Below are positions 17,628-29,100 of a DNA stretch of 64,000 nt, piece by piece; position 1 is the stretch's first letter; every line of letters begins with the position of its first letter. The stretch is taken from contig NMRB01000051.1 in NCBI GenBank assembly GCA_002633025.1, positions 404,696 through 468,695 of the forward strand, in the 5' to 3' direction. Made by a program: the position numbers and the translations under genes. Origin of the DNA: Notospermus geniculatus (lineage: Eukaryota; Nemertea; Pilidiophora; Heteronemertea; Lineidae). The notes under the pieces were generated by a model, which was not told where the DNA came from, did not search any database, and was given only the letters and a program-made list of their open reading frames with translations.

Positions 17628-17750
17628 ATGGCGCTCACGGTGGACCAGCAGAGGGTCAATCTCATACAGTATGCTAATGAGCTCGGAAGTAAAGTCCCAG
17701 TTGATGAAGTTCTTCGACTGATGGGAACTAAGTTAAAGGACATAGACAGA
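17628..17750 (+). CDS. CARD protein, first coding exon, copy b
   Basis: Same exon as at 17165, 41 codons, donor GTGAGT at 17751. Being nearer, it is the simpler partner for exon 2 at 18361. Spliced together they give a 241-residue protein. Phase 0 at the junction joins Asp-Arg to Asp-Glu-Val inside the predicted third helix. Confidence 0.78.
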
Positions 17751-17885
17751 GTGAGTAGGCCTATAGGCCTATAGGCCTACAATGTGTCCCACAAAGAACT
17801 GAACTACAATAATTGACAAAATGGCACTAAAAACGTTCCGTAAGGTGGCTCTGCGATGGTTAATACGGATGACTCCACTGGCAGC

Positions 17886-17981
17886 CTTCCACTGCAGGGC
17901 TTTGGTCTCGTTCCTCTTCATACACGCCACTGTGAGTGGATGAAGAGGAGCGAGGTAAAAACCCCTGCTGTGGGAGGATGC
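17886..17981. mobile_element. About 90-bp hairpin MITE
   Basis: Arms gcagggctttggtctcgttc and its inverse, ending in ctgctgtgggaggatg. Complete related copies are at 56853-56941 and about 58160-58247, and a half copy ends at the N at 17460. Confidence 0.75.
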
Positions 17982-18360
17982 TTCACTGGCGAATTATCAT
18001 ATTCAAAGTCATCAATGCGGTAATTAGCCAAAAGCCGATAACCCGCTTTCAAAACTGGCGATTGATCACAGCGGTTAGATTTCGAGCTTAGATTAGGCCT
18101 ACTTGGATTTTGCCATACAGTGCACGAGGCAGTGCTGTACAAATCTGAAGCATTTTTGCTAATCTTTATTCATAATGGCCATAATAGGCCTACGTTATTA
18201 TGATGACACCCATTCATGCCATTGTGTCTCTGACTTGCATTCCTGTGATTCCCATTTCTTTCACAAGGAGGGGGGGGGGGGTGACCCGATTGACCATGTT
18301 GACGTATCTGAGCAGTGAACAAGCTGTTGAGACAATTTAATTTAGTCTTTTGACCTTCAG

Positions 18361-18963
18361 GATGAGGTCAGCAAGAAATTGAAGAACGAGAGTAACCACG
18401 CAGCAATGGATAAACTGATCTGGTTCCTGAAAAGACGCCTAAAGGCTCTGCCCGCGTTCCTTAATGCTCTTCGAGATAAAGATTTCAATGGTGACTTCGA
18501 CGAGCTTGCTGATAATATTGAGGGCAAACCTCCTGGACGTCCAGTCACCGTCCCACAGCAGGAGTCTGCTGCAAGAGAGGTCCATGATGACGCCGACCGA
18601 GGCAACTTCCTCGACAACAAAAACAGGACCACGGGCCGTGGATTGGAAACTGCGTCGCACAACGAGCGCATTGAGGGCGAGGCGTGCGTAACTGGCCGCG
18701 AACAGGCTGGAAACATCCCATCTTCGCCGGGCCTAGCGGTAGGTGATGCAGGCCCCAGCAATGCTAAGGAGGCACATGAGGTGGTAAAAGCAGGTCAGCT
18801 GCTACTAACCAATTCTGACGGCAGTAGCGTGGACTTAAGTATCTTAAAAAAGAGAGGGGAGATACCGCCGATGCCGGAGGATCGTCCCCGCAGTCCGTGT
18901 ATGCACTGTGATGGCCATGAGAGTAACTCATTTTATATTAAACACGTGCACATGAATCAGTAG
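18361..18963 (+). CDS. CARD-domain protein, second coding exon
   Basis: 200 codons plus TAG, after acceptor tgaccttcag. With exon 1 the N-terminal about 95 residues look like a caspase recruitment domain. Heptad-like helices are followed by A-A-M-D-K-L-I-W-F-L, then A-F-L-N-A-L and D-E-L-A-D-N-I, the usual H4-H6 pattern (dKl..Ll..L...F..Fl..L...L...i). CARDs pair with other CARDs in apoptosis and innate immune signalling. The remaining about 145 residues are polar, rich in Gly, Glu, Arg and Ser, and probably disordered. A Cys-x2-Cys with nearby His lies near the end but no full zinc finger is seen. No enzyme domain, so an adaptor is likely. The CARD call is by pattern. Confidence 0.75.
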   Translation, partial: DEVSKKLKNESNHAAMDKLIWFLKRRLKALPAFLNALRDKDFNGDFDELADNIEGKPPGRPVTVPQQESAAREVHDDADRGNFLDNKNRTTGRGLETASHNERIEGEACVTGREQAGNIPSSPGLAVGDAGPSNAKEAHEVVKAGQLLLTNSDGSSVDLSILKKRGEIPPMPEDRPRSPCMHCDGHESNSFYIKHVHMNQ

Positions 18964-19376
18964 ATTAAGGTGTTGCAAAAACTGCATCGAGTTTATTGGT
19001 TTGAAGTATAATTTACCCTACTTCAACATGGGCAAAGTGCCAGGCCTGTGCAAAAGACACCATAAAGTGAAGACATGNTGTCAACGAGACACCAACTGCC
19101 GCCACTGGAAACCGCTGTGAGCAGACGTCTCGCCCCTATTATATATATATAAGTTTTTGTTTGAAATGGCCGCCGGTTTGGCAGGGATAGTATTGATGAC
19201 CGGAAGTAGTCAAGCTGGACATGCGCAGGAGATTGGTCTCGTCGGTGTTGCACCTGCATCAAGGACATCATGCCGCGACATTTTGCTCTGTTTTTTAAAA
19301 ACTAGACTGGTTACGTCTTTGCCCCTCCACTCCAGCGGGATACCCTCCGTTCCACATCTAAGACACGCACGTTCTA

Positions 19377-20586
<1,210 letters not shown>

Positions 20587-22105
20587 TTTTCGGCAGTGAA
20601 ACCCTTGACTAACACCTCGCTTTTTCTGAGTTCACAATGATTGATCCTCCGCTACTAACGTACTCCGACCCGCACTCGTCGAATTTTAACATTGGCCCTG
20701 CACCTACAAGGAGAAATGCATTGTGAAAACCGAAATCTGCAGGCCCTAGCATAACACAGCCTAATGTTATCACACGAATGACATTGCCTATTGAATTATA
20801 AATGTAGGTCGAAAGCACAGATACAGTAAACTCGAGTTTAAACCACCGGTTCATTATGTTCATAAGCAGACCCAAAAGTAGGGTCAGTTTCACCCTAGGC
20901 CTTAAGCAACTATTCATTCCATCACGTGGTTGTGATCGTACAAGCAATTCCAGCCATTCAGCGTAGTAGTTTTTGTTTTATTCACTCCCATTTCGACTGT
21001 TGGTGTGCTTCACACACTTCCACCATGCATTTGACGAAGTTACACGCGTCTAAGCCAGGGTGTACCCTTTATGAATTGGCCCATAAAGTTCAAGTAGGCA
21101 TACAGTGTCAAGAATAGTGTGCACTCTTTTCTGGCCCGTCGAATATACTCTAGTTTCGTTCAATCGGGTAGGCGGTCATCTGGGTGTTCAGTAAAGTAAC
21201 CTTAAAAGAACGAAACTAGAATATTTGCTTTATACTCCCTGATAACGGAAGGATAAGATTGACTTCGAGGCGGAATATTGAATGTGACCCAGAGTGAGAT
21301 GAAACTAATTTATTGTGTAACGGCTGTCATGTCGTATTGATTCGAACTTCACCACGTGTTTCCTGTGATTCCTTATATAGTAAAGTGCGCTCCCAAAATA
21401 TGCCGCCCATGCGGTGTTGACGTCTTGGATTCGACGTTCGGCTTCGCAAGGAAGTTCCGAACTTTGAATTTATCAGAGTGTAATGGTTTGATTTTTTAGA
21501 ATGACGAATGATTGTTTTGTTAAGCAATACGTGTATGATCTCTGTCAATACAATAGGCCTATTATTCCAGACCATTGCGACATCCATGTAGCCTACGTCA
21601 TTTCACGAGCGAAATGTCAGGTTGTGTGACCTGCAACTTGGCTAAATTGGATTCGGAGAAATCGCTGACAGAACACCGAAACCAACGTCGAAACTGAAAC
21701 TAGTCGCCGGTCGATGCTCTAGCTGTCACTTATAAACACTCAAACTGCTTGTGTGATAGCATTTGGATCCATATCTTTGGACGGTGGACGTAAATTAACG
21801 AACGGTGTGTGTGCGTGCGGATTTTCGAAAATCTTCCTCTGAGATCCGCGAGCAGACGGACCGTGCATTGAATTTTTCAAAGGCGCACCCGTGGTTGAAC
21901 GGACACAAATGGAACTACACAGCCGCCCGCTGTATTTTTGCTCGTAATTCCTTTTTCCTTTTATTTTTTCGAAGTTCCTCTTTTTTCCTTCTCATGATTT
22001 ATTACCATTTTTTCAAACGGCTTAAATGATAATTTAACCAGGATTTTCGGAAGGTGGCCTAGAAAATTTTCAAAAATGGAATGACAAGGCCCTACCCTAC
22101 GAAAA

Positions 22106-22256
22106 ATTCCCATGTGTTATTTCTTTTTTCACATGTGGGAATTATTTCACATATGTGAAAATAAGGCCATGTGTGAAATTTGCCGCTTTTTTCCCATGTG
22201 TGAAAAATTCACATATGGGATTTTTGTTGAAATCCCATATGTGAATCCTACATGTA
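22106..22256. repeat. Cluster of CCCATATGTGAA-like palindromic units
   Basis: About eight copies of the words cccatgtg, cacatatgtg and catatgggat in both orientations within 150 bp. They are spaced irregularly, about 12-25 bases apart. No coding potential. Confidence 0.65.
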
Positions 22257-25021
22257 AATCCAATATTGGTCATAATCTTATGCGTTTTCCAGGTATCTGA
22301 GGCACAAAAAAACATCACTCTGCCGCCCAAGGGCGGGGGAGGGGGGGGCTGCGCCCAAACTCCGCCACTCATAGGCCTATAACAAAGGAATTTTAGGCCT
22401 CTCATGAAAATTGTCAGCGACGCTTTTCAGCAGCAGTCGGAACCTGAAACATTATGACATGCATGTAGGCCTAAAGCCATGGCAAATTAAATACAATTGA
22501 AATTTAAGATATTTTGGTGATAAAATATCTAGATACAGAAACTATTTAAAACAAGGATTCAAAACTGCCAAAAAGTTTTACATCACCGGATATAGACCAA
22601 TTGTTTTTATCTATTTTTATTTATCTCCCACCAACACAGACAGACGAAAGAAATCCCGGAAGGAGAATAATCGCCCCCGACAACATGTGAAAACTTGTTT
22701 GTATTCCCGGGTTTGTATTCCGCGCCCCATTGAGTCACGCGCCAGTGTGCGGGTGGCTAATCGACCGACTCAGCAGTTTTGGCGGGTGATTCCCGAAGCA
22801 AGCTCAGACTTGCCCGGCGGTTCGAAGGCCAAATTTAACGCTGACATCATTGTTTTGCTGACACAAAAGTATTCGTTCTGCTGACGTTCATCTGAAAGCA
22901 TGTCAGAGGAGAGGATAGGCTAAACATGTATGCATTTTTCTCTATTTTCAATGCAACAACGGCTTAGGAACGTGAGGTCAACAGTTTGGTAATTATCATT
23001 TAATGCGGAATATCTAATATTATGACTGTTGTTGTCATCATGAGTCATCAGACCCCACAAAGGTAAGTATGTCGTTATTTTTCGACATATGAAAGTGCCA
23101 CCCCCGCATTCCTCTGGGGGCTCCGCTCAGCTGATAGCTAAATATAGCCTTGACTAATAGATATTTTACCGGTAGCCCTACGACCACAGTAGGCCCTATC
23201 AGGTCACCTGGCCCGTGGCTTACTTCAATGGCAGGGTGAAAACCATCACGATAGGCTTAGTGGCAAAAGATTTCGTCATGGTTATATTCTGTAGCTAGAC
23301 ACAAAACCTAGGCCCTGGCCTTAAAAAGGCCTGAAAATGATGCGTGATTGATAGCTGGAATTTTGTTTTAAGGGTTATTGAAGGCTATACAGCTAGATCA
23401 GAATTAAGTTGCATCATTTCTGTTTGGCGGGGGATTCCCATGGGTATTCCCGATGATCCGGACTAAAATTTAGCATATTCAGCAGATTCATTCAGCTTCT
23501 GGCTCCAATCTCATTGTTGGATTCCATTTTGTGCCACTGAACGCATGAAGACAGACACTAGGCTATAAAATTTTAGAGGCACTAAATTCCAGGGGATACT
23601 GCTAGCTTGCCATCAGTGCGATGCGACTTTGAGGCCTGTTGCGCAACGTGCGCACTGGGATTCCCGGAGGCCTATAAAAATATCGATATTTCATATTAAA
23701 AGGTGTGCTTGGACAGTTATTTATTCTTTTCAAAATTATATGGTCTACATTTTTCATGCAGTAGGCATACAGTGCAGCCCACTGCAATTCAAAGGATCGG
23801 TAAGAACAATTATTCAGTGATGACCTTCTTCATGCGGCCGATTTGGACCTCCTGTCCAGACTTGCCCAGCAGAACGCCAGAATTACCGCTGATGTCATTG
23901 TTTTAGTTGGCAATTCAGCCTCCGAGGTAGTGGGCATACAAATTACTTGGGAAGACCTAATTAGCTCAATTCACAGGCATGGCAGTGGTGCATTTCTATA
24001 TTTTCGAACGGTTTCGGAGGATTTTTAAAGTCAATTTTGACTTTGGCTGCATTGCAAGGGAACAGTGTTGATAGGCCTTGTTTTGACACTGATGGATTCG
24101 GTAGAAAATCCCAAGTTTGGTGACAGATGACGACCAAATTTGGGATTCTACCCATCTGTCCCTGTCACATCGTCATTAATAAACGGGCATACTGGAGTTG
24201 GCCGACACCCTGCATACATGAACCACCTGTATGTATCTCTTATCTATTTTTGATGTTATAAATTCAAATTCAAATTCAAATTCGGTTTATTGACATATTA
24301 ACCATTATGGTTTACAGAGTGAAATTAATTAGTAGGCCACATACGATACATAGTAAAGATAAAAGTATAAGGAATATAAGGTGCGAATGAGTGTGCAATT
24401 TGGTGTGGTTATGTACACTTGTGGACTAGAATAGGCCTATACTGTATACATGTATATAGGCCTACAAGAGGAAATAAACGGTTCTCTCTCAAACCGAAAA
24501 TTTGGAAAAAAATCGGAAATTGGACACGGATTTTGCCAGGATTCGGACAAATAGAATCCATTGACTGGAACTTCGGATTCTGTACCTTGTGTCCCTTGAG
24601 TAGCTTATTATGTCACTTGGCAGACTCGGTAGAAATTCCCAATTCTCATCCGATGATCGAAGGGACAAGAGTTGGGAGTTCTACCACTCGGCTGGTGACA
24701 GATTTCATCGTGGCCTGCACTTCAGAGGAGGAGACTGCCAACGGTCGACGGATGCTGAGATCCGCGAAATATTTCATTTACCGGTACATATTTGGATTCC
24801 CTCGATTTAAGAATTCCAGCACTTTAGCGACGCGCGACTTTCGCGTGCCAATTTGGACAATGCTTTATTTTTTTAATGGGCCCTCAATATTTATGTGCTG
24901 TGAACTTCAGGCACCCACTTAAGGTGCAATAGCCTCAGGGCCCTTTGGCAAGGGATGCAGGAATGCTAAAAATGGTCTTTCAGATTTATATGTACAAGTA
25001 GCCCCTCCTATTGCAGGCTTA

Positions 25022-25519
25022 GGCCACATAAAAAAATACTTGTTTAGCGTCCCCTACCGACCTGAAAAATGCCAAGACCCCTGAATTTTTTTTGTAATGC
25101 ATTTTCCATTAAAAAAATTGCCTACTCTAAAATTTGAAAACTTAAAGGAGTTAGACGCCGAAGTTGTAAACAAGCTGGTTTGTTTACAAATATGGTCGGC
25201 AAACTAGTTTTATTCCTTCGTGCAGGTGGCAGCACCCGTGATCGTTAGACTGGTTCCCGGTCCGATGCAACTCGCTCACGATGTTCACGTCAGTACATAT
25301 CACCGACAATAGGTGGCAGCACCGCAGGCGTCCGTGGATAGAGAACCAGTGAGTGAGTGTTTACAACTTCGGCGTCTAACTCCTTTAAACAAAAAATGTA
25401 TTTGTTTTTGACCTTTTCAGCTAAAAGCTAATAAAAATACATGTAGAAATAAAAACCTCCCTCCCGACCATGAAAAACTAAAGTGCCCGGACGCTAAACA
25501 AGCATTTTTTTATCTGGCC
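25022..25519. mobile_element. MITE flanked by TTA, containing a nested TTAA element
   Basis: Outer ends ggccacataaaaaaatact / atttttttatctggcc are flanked by TTA at 25019-25021 and 25520-25522, as in PIF/Harbinger-type insertions. A second element is nested inside at 25146-25384. Confidence 0.7.
25146..25384. mobile_element. TTAA-flanked non-autonomous element (nested)
   Basis: Ends aggagttagacgccgaagtt / aacttcggcgtctaactcct with TTAA on both sides (25142-25145, 25385-25388). TTAA duplications are the signature of piggyBac-type transposition. Confidence 0.75.
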
Positions 25520-26056
25520 TTATCATGAAGTAGGGCGGGCTGTCATAGGCCCACGAAGGCGGCTGGATCGATATTCGTCACCAGTCTGTCAGGCGCCCAG
25601 TTACGGGCCCTAGGCCTAATGCTCCATGGGGGAAGACCGTGACGGCGATCGAAATAATTGTCACTTGTGGACGGACACTGAAATGGACCCAGGCCCAGCA
25701 ATACCAACTTCCAGTCCCAATTGTAAAAAAAACGGGATGGTATTGGTGTTGCCAGGCTTGTGTCTGACATGAGTCCAGACTTGAAAAAATCCGACTATTT
25801 TTCACCTAGGCCTACATGTACATGTAGCTGCCGACGTCGTCGGAGCTGGCATGGCTGGAGAATGAAGTAACACTGAACAATCATCCCAATTCATATTTCC
25901 CGCGCCCCCGTTTTCATCACCAGACGACGACGAAGTCGCAGTGTACATGGTGCAGATTGTCGTGGGCCGTACAGTGGCGCCGCGGGAGATACGGGAACCA
26001 GTCGAATCGTAGTGAGGCGGGAACCAGTCTACGCTCTGTGGTCACATGACACCAAA

Positions 26057-26110
26057 ATGGCAGCGTCCATGGATGGGGCCACGATTTTTGCTGAGGCTCT
26101 GAAAGGGCAG
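26057..26110 (+). CDS. HACL1: HACL1 exon 1 (single copy)
   Basis: ATG in a good context (accaaaATGG) followed by 17 codons ending Ala-Leu-Lys-Gly-Gln, then donor GTAAAT. Phase 0. This joins Gly-Val-Glu-Tyr-Met of exon 2, matching the start of the thiamine-pyrophosphate enzyme N-terminal domain in HACL1. The duplicated block begins only 16 bases after this exon (26126), so the second exon set has no exon 1 of its own. Confidence 0.85.
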
Positions 26111-29100
26111 GTAAATGCTAGATTTTTGTTTTCATTGTATTGAGGACACTTTCAGAAGTTGAAAAAATGTCTAGCCAAACTTCTTTGTGGGCGATGTATC
26201 ATTGTGTTGATAATGAACTTAGGAACAGCCCCTCTCAGAGCTCACTCAGCCCGATCCATGCATCATCATCATGTGCATTTGGCCTGTGAGTGTGAGTGTG
26301 ACTGTGCATGGCCGACAGATGTAGGTCAGTTCCTCCAGGACCAATTTTTTACATGTACATGTATTATGTAGGCCTGTGCTGTATGTACGTCATTGTTATA
26401 GCCCAGTTGACAATGCATACATGCATATAATATGATGACAATGATTTAATGATAAGCAAGGAAGGTGGTAGCTGCGTGACTGGGCCCCTACGCCGTACGG
26501 CCTAGCTACTACTGAAGTGAAGACCGGCACAGGCCTCAGCTACTTCTGCCACGATGTCAGGGTTTCTGCCAGAAGTATTTTTGAGGGTATGCAGTTCTTC
26601 AAAATCAGCAAAAAACCCCATGGAATTAAAAAAATGGCCCTTCTGTTCCTTTGAGGGTACCGGTACTCACAGCGTACCCTGCGTACCCTCAGCTCTGGCA
26701 GAAACACTGGATGTTGATTGACCTGAGTGATTCATGAAAGACACGTAGCCTTGACGCAAGGACCCTGAACGCCGCGTAGCGGCAAACGCGCGAAGCGCTA
26801 CTAATCAATACCACGGGTCACTCACTCTCATTCCACCTCAGAGACGGGCTCAGGCGAAATGTGATAAATTTACCCAATATGCCGGCGTTACGCGGTGTGA
26901 AGGCGGATTTTGTTTATGGAGGGCCGGACAAGTGTATTTTGGAGTGTCCAAGTCGGGTAGACCGTTGAAAAGTGTTACGGATTATAACTTTGAGGCTGTT
27001 TTAGGTTGGGAGAATTTTATTGCAACGTCATCGGGTCAAAGGTTATTTATCACCGAACGTTTCCGAAGTTCGCCGGTGTATACTGCCATCATCATGATCG
27101 CCTCAACGAAGATTGCCCATGTTGCCAGACCTACCACATTGTACCACGAGGCGAGTGTTGCCCTATTGAGGTTTGTGCGTGTTACGCTTCGTAAGCTTCG
27201 TACTACACATGTGTCCTTTTATTCGACATGGCAAGGCAACGACAATGGATCATATTATTAGGGCAACGCATTGATATTATAGGTCCTCGGCCTGTTGTAA
27301 TGTGCAGTTGACAGGGAGCTGTTAGCAGTCACCACAGTGAAGTGGCACACTGCACTGCGGCGTGGCAAAACGGCCATTTTAAATCCCTAAATACTTATAC
27401 CACTGCCCACACCCGACAGCTGTCATCAGCTGACGGGTGTGGGCAGTGGTACTTCTGCCACTTTTCACCCACAGGAACCAACCAAAAACCATCCTTCCCA
27501 CGTTCCTATCACTCTGGATATATATATATATATAGCCGAGGTCTTTTATAAAACTGGAGAATCTAGGCCGCGTCTATTGTTGGGGAACACTGAGCTACAG
27601 AAACACTCACAGATGTTACACCTGGAACGAAATGCCTTCTGTTCTGTTTAACTGAATAATTATTATGGTACCCGGGGTGAGCACATGGCCCTCTGGACTT
27701 TTTAGTGGGACTAAAACTTACTCTTTCAAAACCGAAGGGCGTCGAGTACATGTTCGGGATAGTTGGTATACCAGTGATAGAGGTTGCTATAGCAGCTCAA
27801 GCGGCAGGAGTGAAGTACATTGGCATGAGAAATGAGCAAGCAGCTTCGTATGCAGCATCAGCTATTGGATACTTGACAGGACGACCAGCAGTCTGTCTCT
27901 GTGTCTCTGGACCTGGCCTGGTCCATGCCTTGGCAGGAATGGCAAATGCAGCAGAAAATTGTTGGTGAGTTATTAAAGGTAGGCCTATAGTATGCAGTGT
28001 GAAACTTCTTAGTGGGTTGACCGTTCCATTCCAGAAGGTTCCACTCAGTTCTCTGTAGCCCACAAGCCATTCGCCAGCCAGAAGCCTACTGTCCAGAAGC
28101 CCTGTTTCTCACCCTCAGAAGTCCAGAAATCCATTGTTTTTGCATTTTGTGATTGTCGGAGTCAGAGAGTACTTGAGCAGTTCACTCGTATAAATACCAA
28201 AAGTAGATAACACACATAACTTGTATCATACGGGATTTCTTTATCTTAGGACTACTTTCTTTATCTGACCAAATTTGATCTCTCCTTTTTAGGCCTATGG
28301 TTGTGGTAGGTGGGAGCAGTGACCAAGATCTCGAAGGTTTGGGAGCATTCCAAGAATTCCCTCAGGTAATCGGTGTTACACTAGGACTTTCTTGAGATAT
28401 TCGGCATCAAAGTCATTTTACCTCACTCAGCTGAATAAAAGGATTTTTGTCACCGTTAAACAACTGCGATTCTATTTATCAGTATGCTCAGTTTGACAGG
28501 ATCTTGTGGAAGAAATAAAATTTGTGTGCGGTCCTGCAACATTTATGACATCAAGATGACATGCATGATGAAGTTTAACACCTCACATTGTGCCAACTGC
28601 TGTACCGTATTGAATTATCTTCTTGCTTCAAGGTTGAAAGTACAAGATTATTCAGTAAATATTCTGCCCGTCCTAGTTCCATTGAGAGAATTCCATTTTA
28701 TGTTGAAAAGGTGAGCTATACTGAAGTACCGGTAGATTGGTCCGTCCAAAAATTGGTCAAGTTTAAATGTGTCATCCTGGTAGGGATGCCTAGTCCTTTT
28801 TGGAGATTCAAAAAATCATGAGTCTAATAAGGCGTAAGGTCAATGAATTAAAGTTTGATATCTGCAACTTATCACACACTCACAGATACTTCCTATGTAT
28901 GGGTGTGCTTGAAACACCCATGATTCTGAACCTCCGTATGTGTACTGAACCGTATAAGTTGCAGATATCAAACTCACTAATATCAAGCAGTCTAAAATCA
29001 TATGATGATAAATAATAAAATTTCCTTCACAGGCCGTGCGTCATAGTATCTATGGCAGACCGGGACCCACGTATTTGGATCTACCTGGTAACATGATTAT

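Larger units (their letters stand above)
17047..17923 (+). repeat. Tandem duplication of the CARD exon 1 block
   Basis: 17047-17459 and 17511-17923 are nearly identical, including intron, exon and the taggcctataggcctatagg run. The first copy ends abruptly at a single N (17460) in the middle of a hairpin element that is complete in the second copy. Confidence 0.8.
20587..26056. other. 5.5-kb stretch without a recognised gene
   Basis: Contains short MITEs at 21145-21223 (tactctagtttcgtt / aacgaaactagaata), 24094-24157 and 24627-24693 (ggtagaaa-ttccc hairpins), nested elements at 25022-25519, and an (AAATTC)n run near 24258-24285. ORFs here are short and unlike any family I know. The last 200 bases are GC-richer and probably hold the HACL1 promoter. 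Confidence 0.5.

Noticed and set aside
18357-18761. 134-codon ORF on the minus strand
   Set aside because: It is antisense to the CARD protein exon, which has matching splice sites and domain pattern; the minus ORF shows no recognisable motif.
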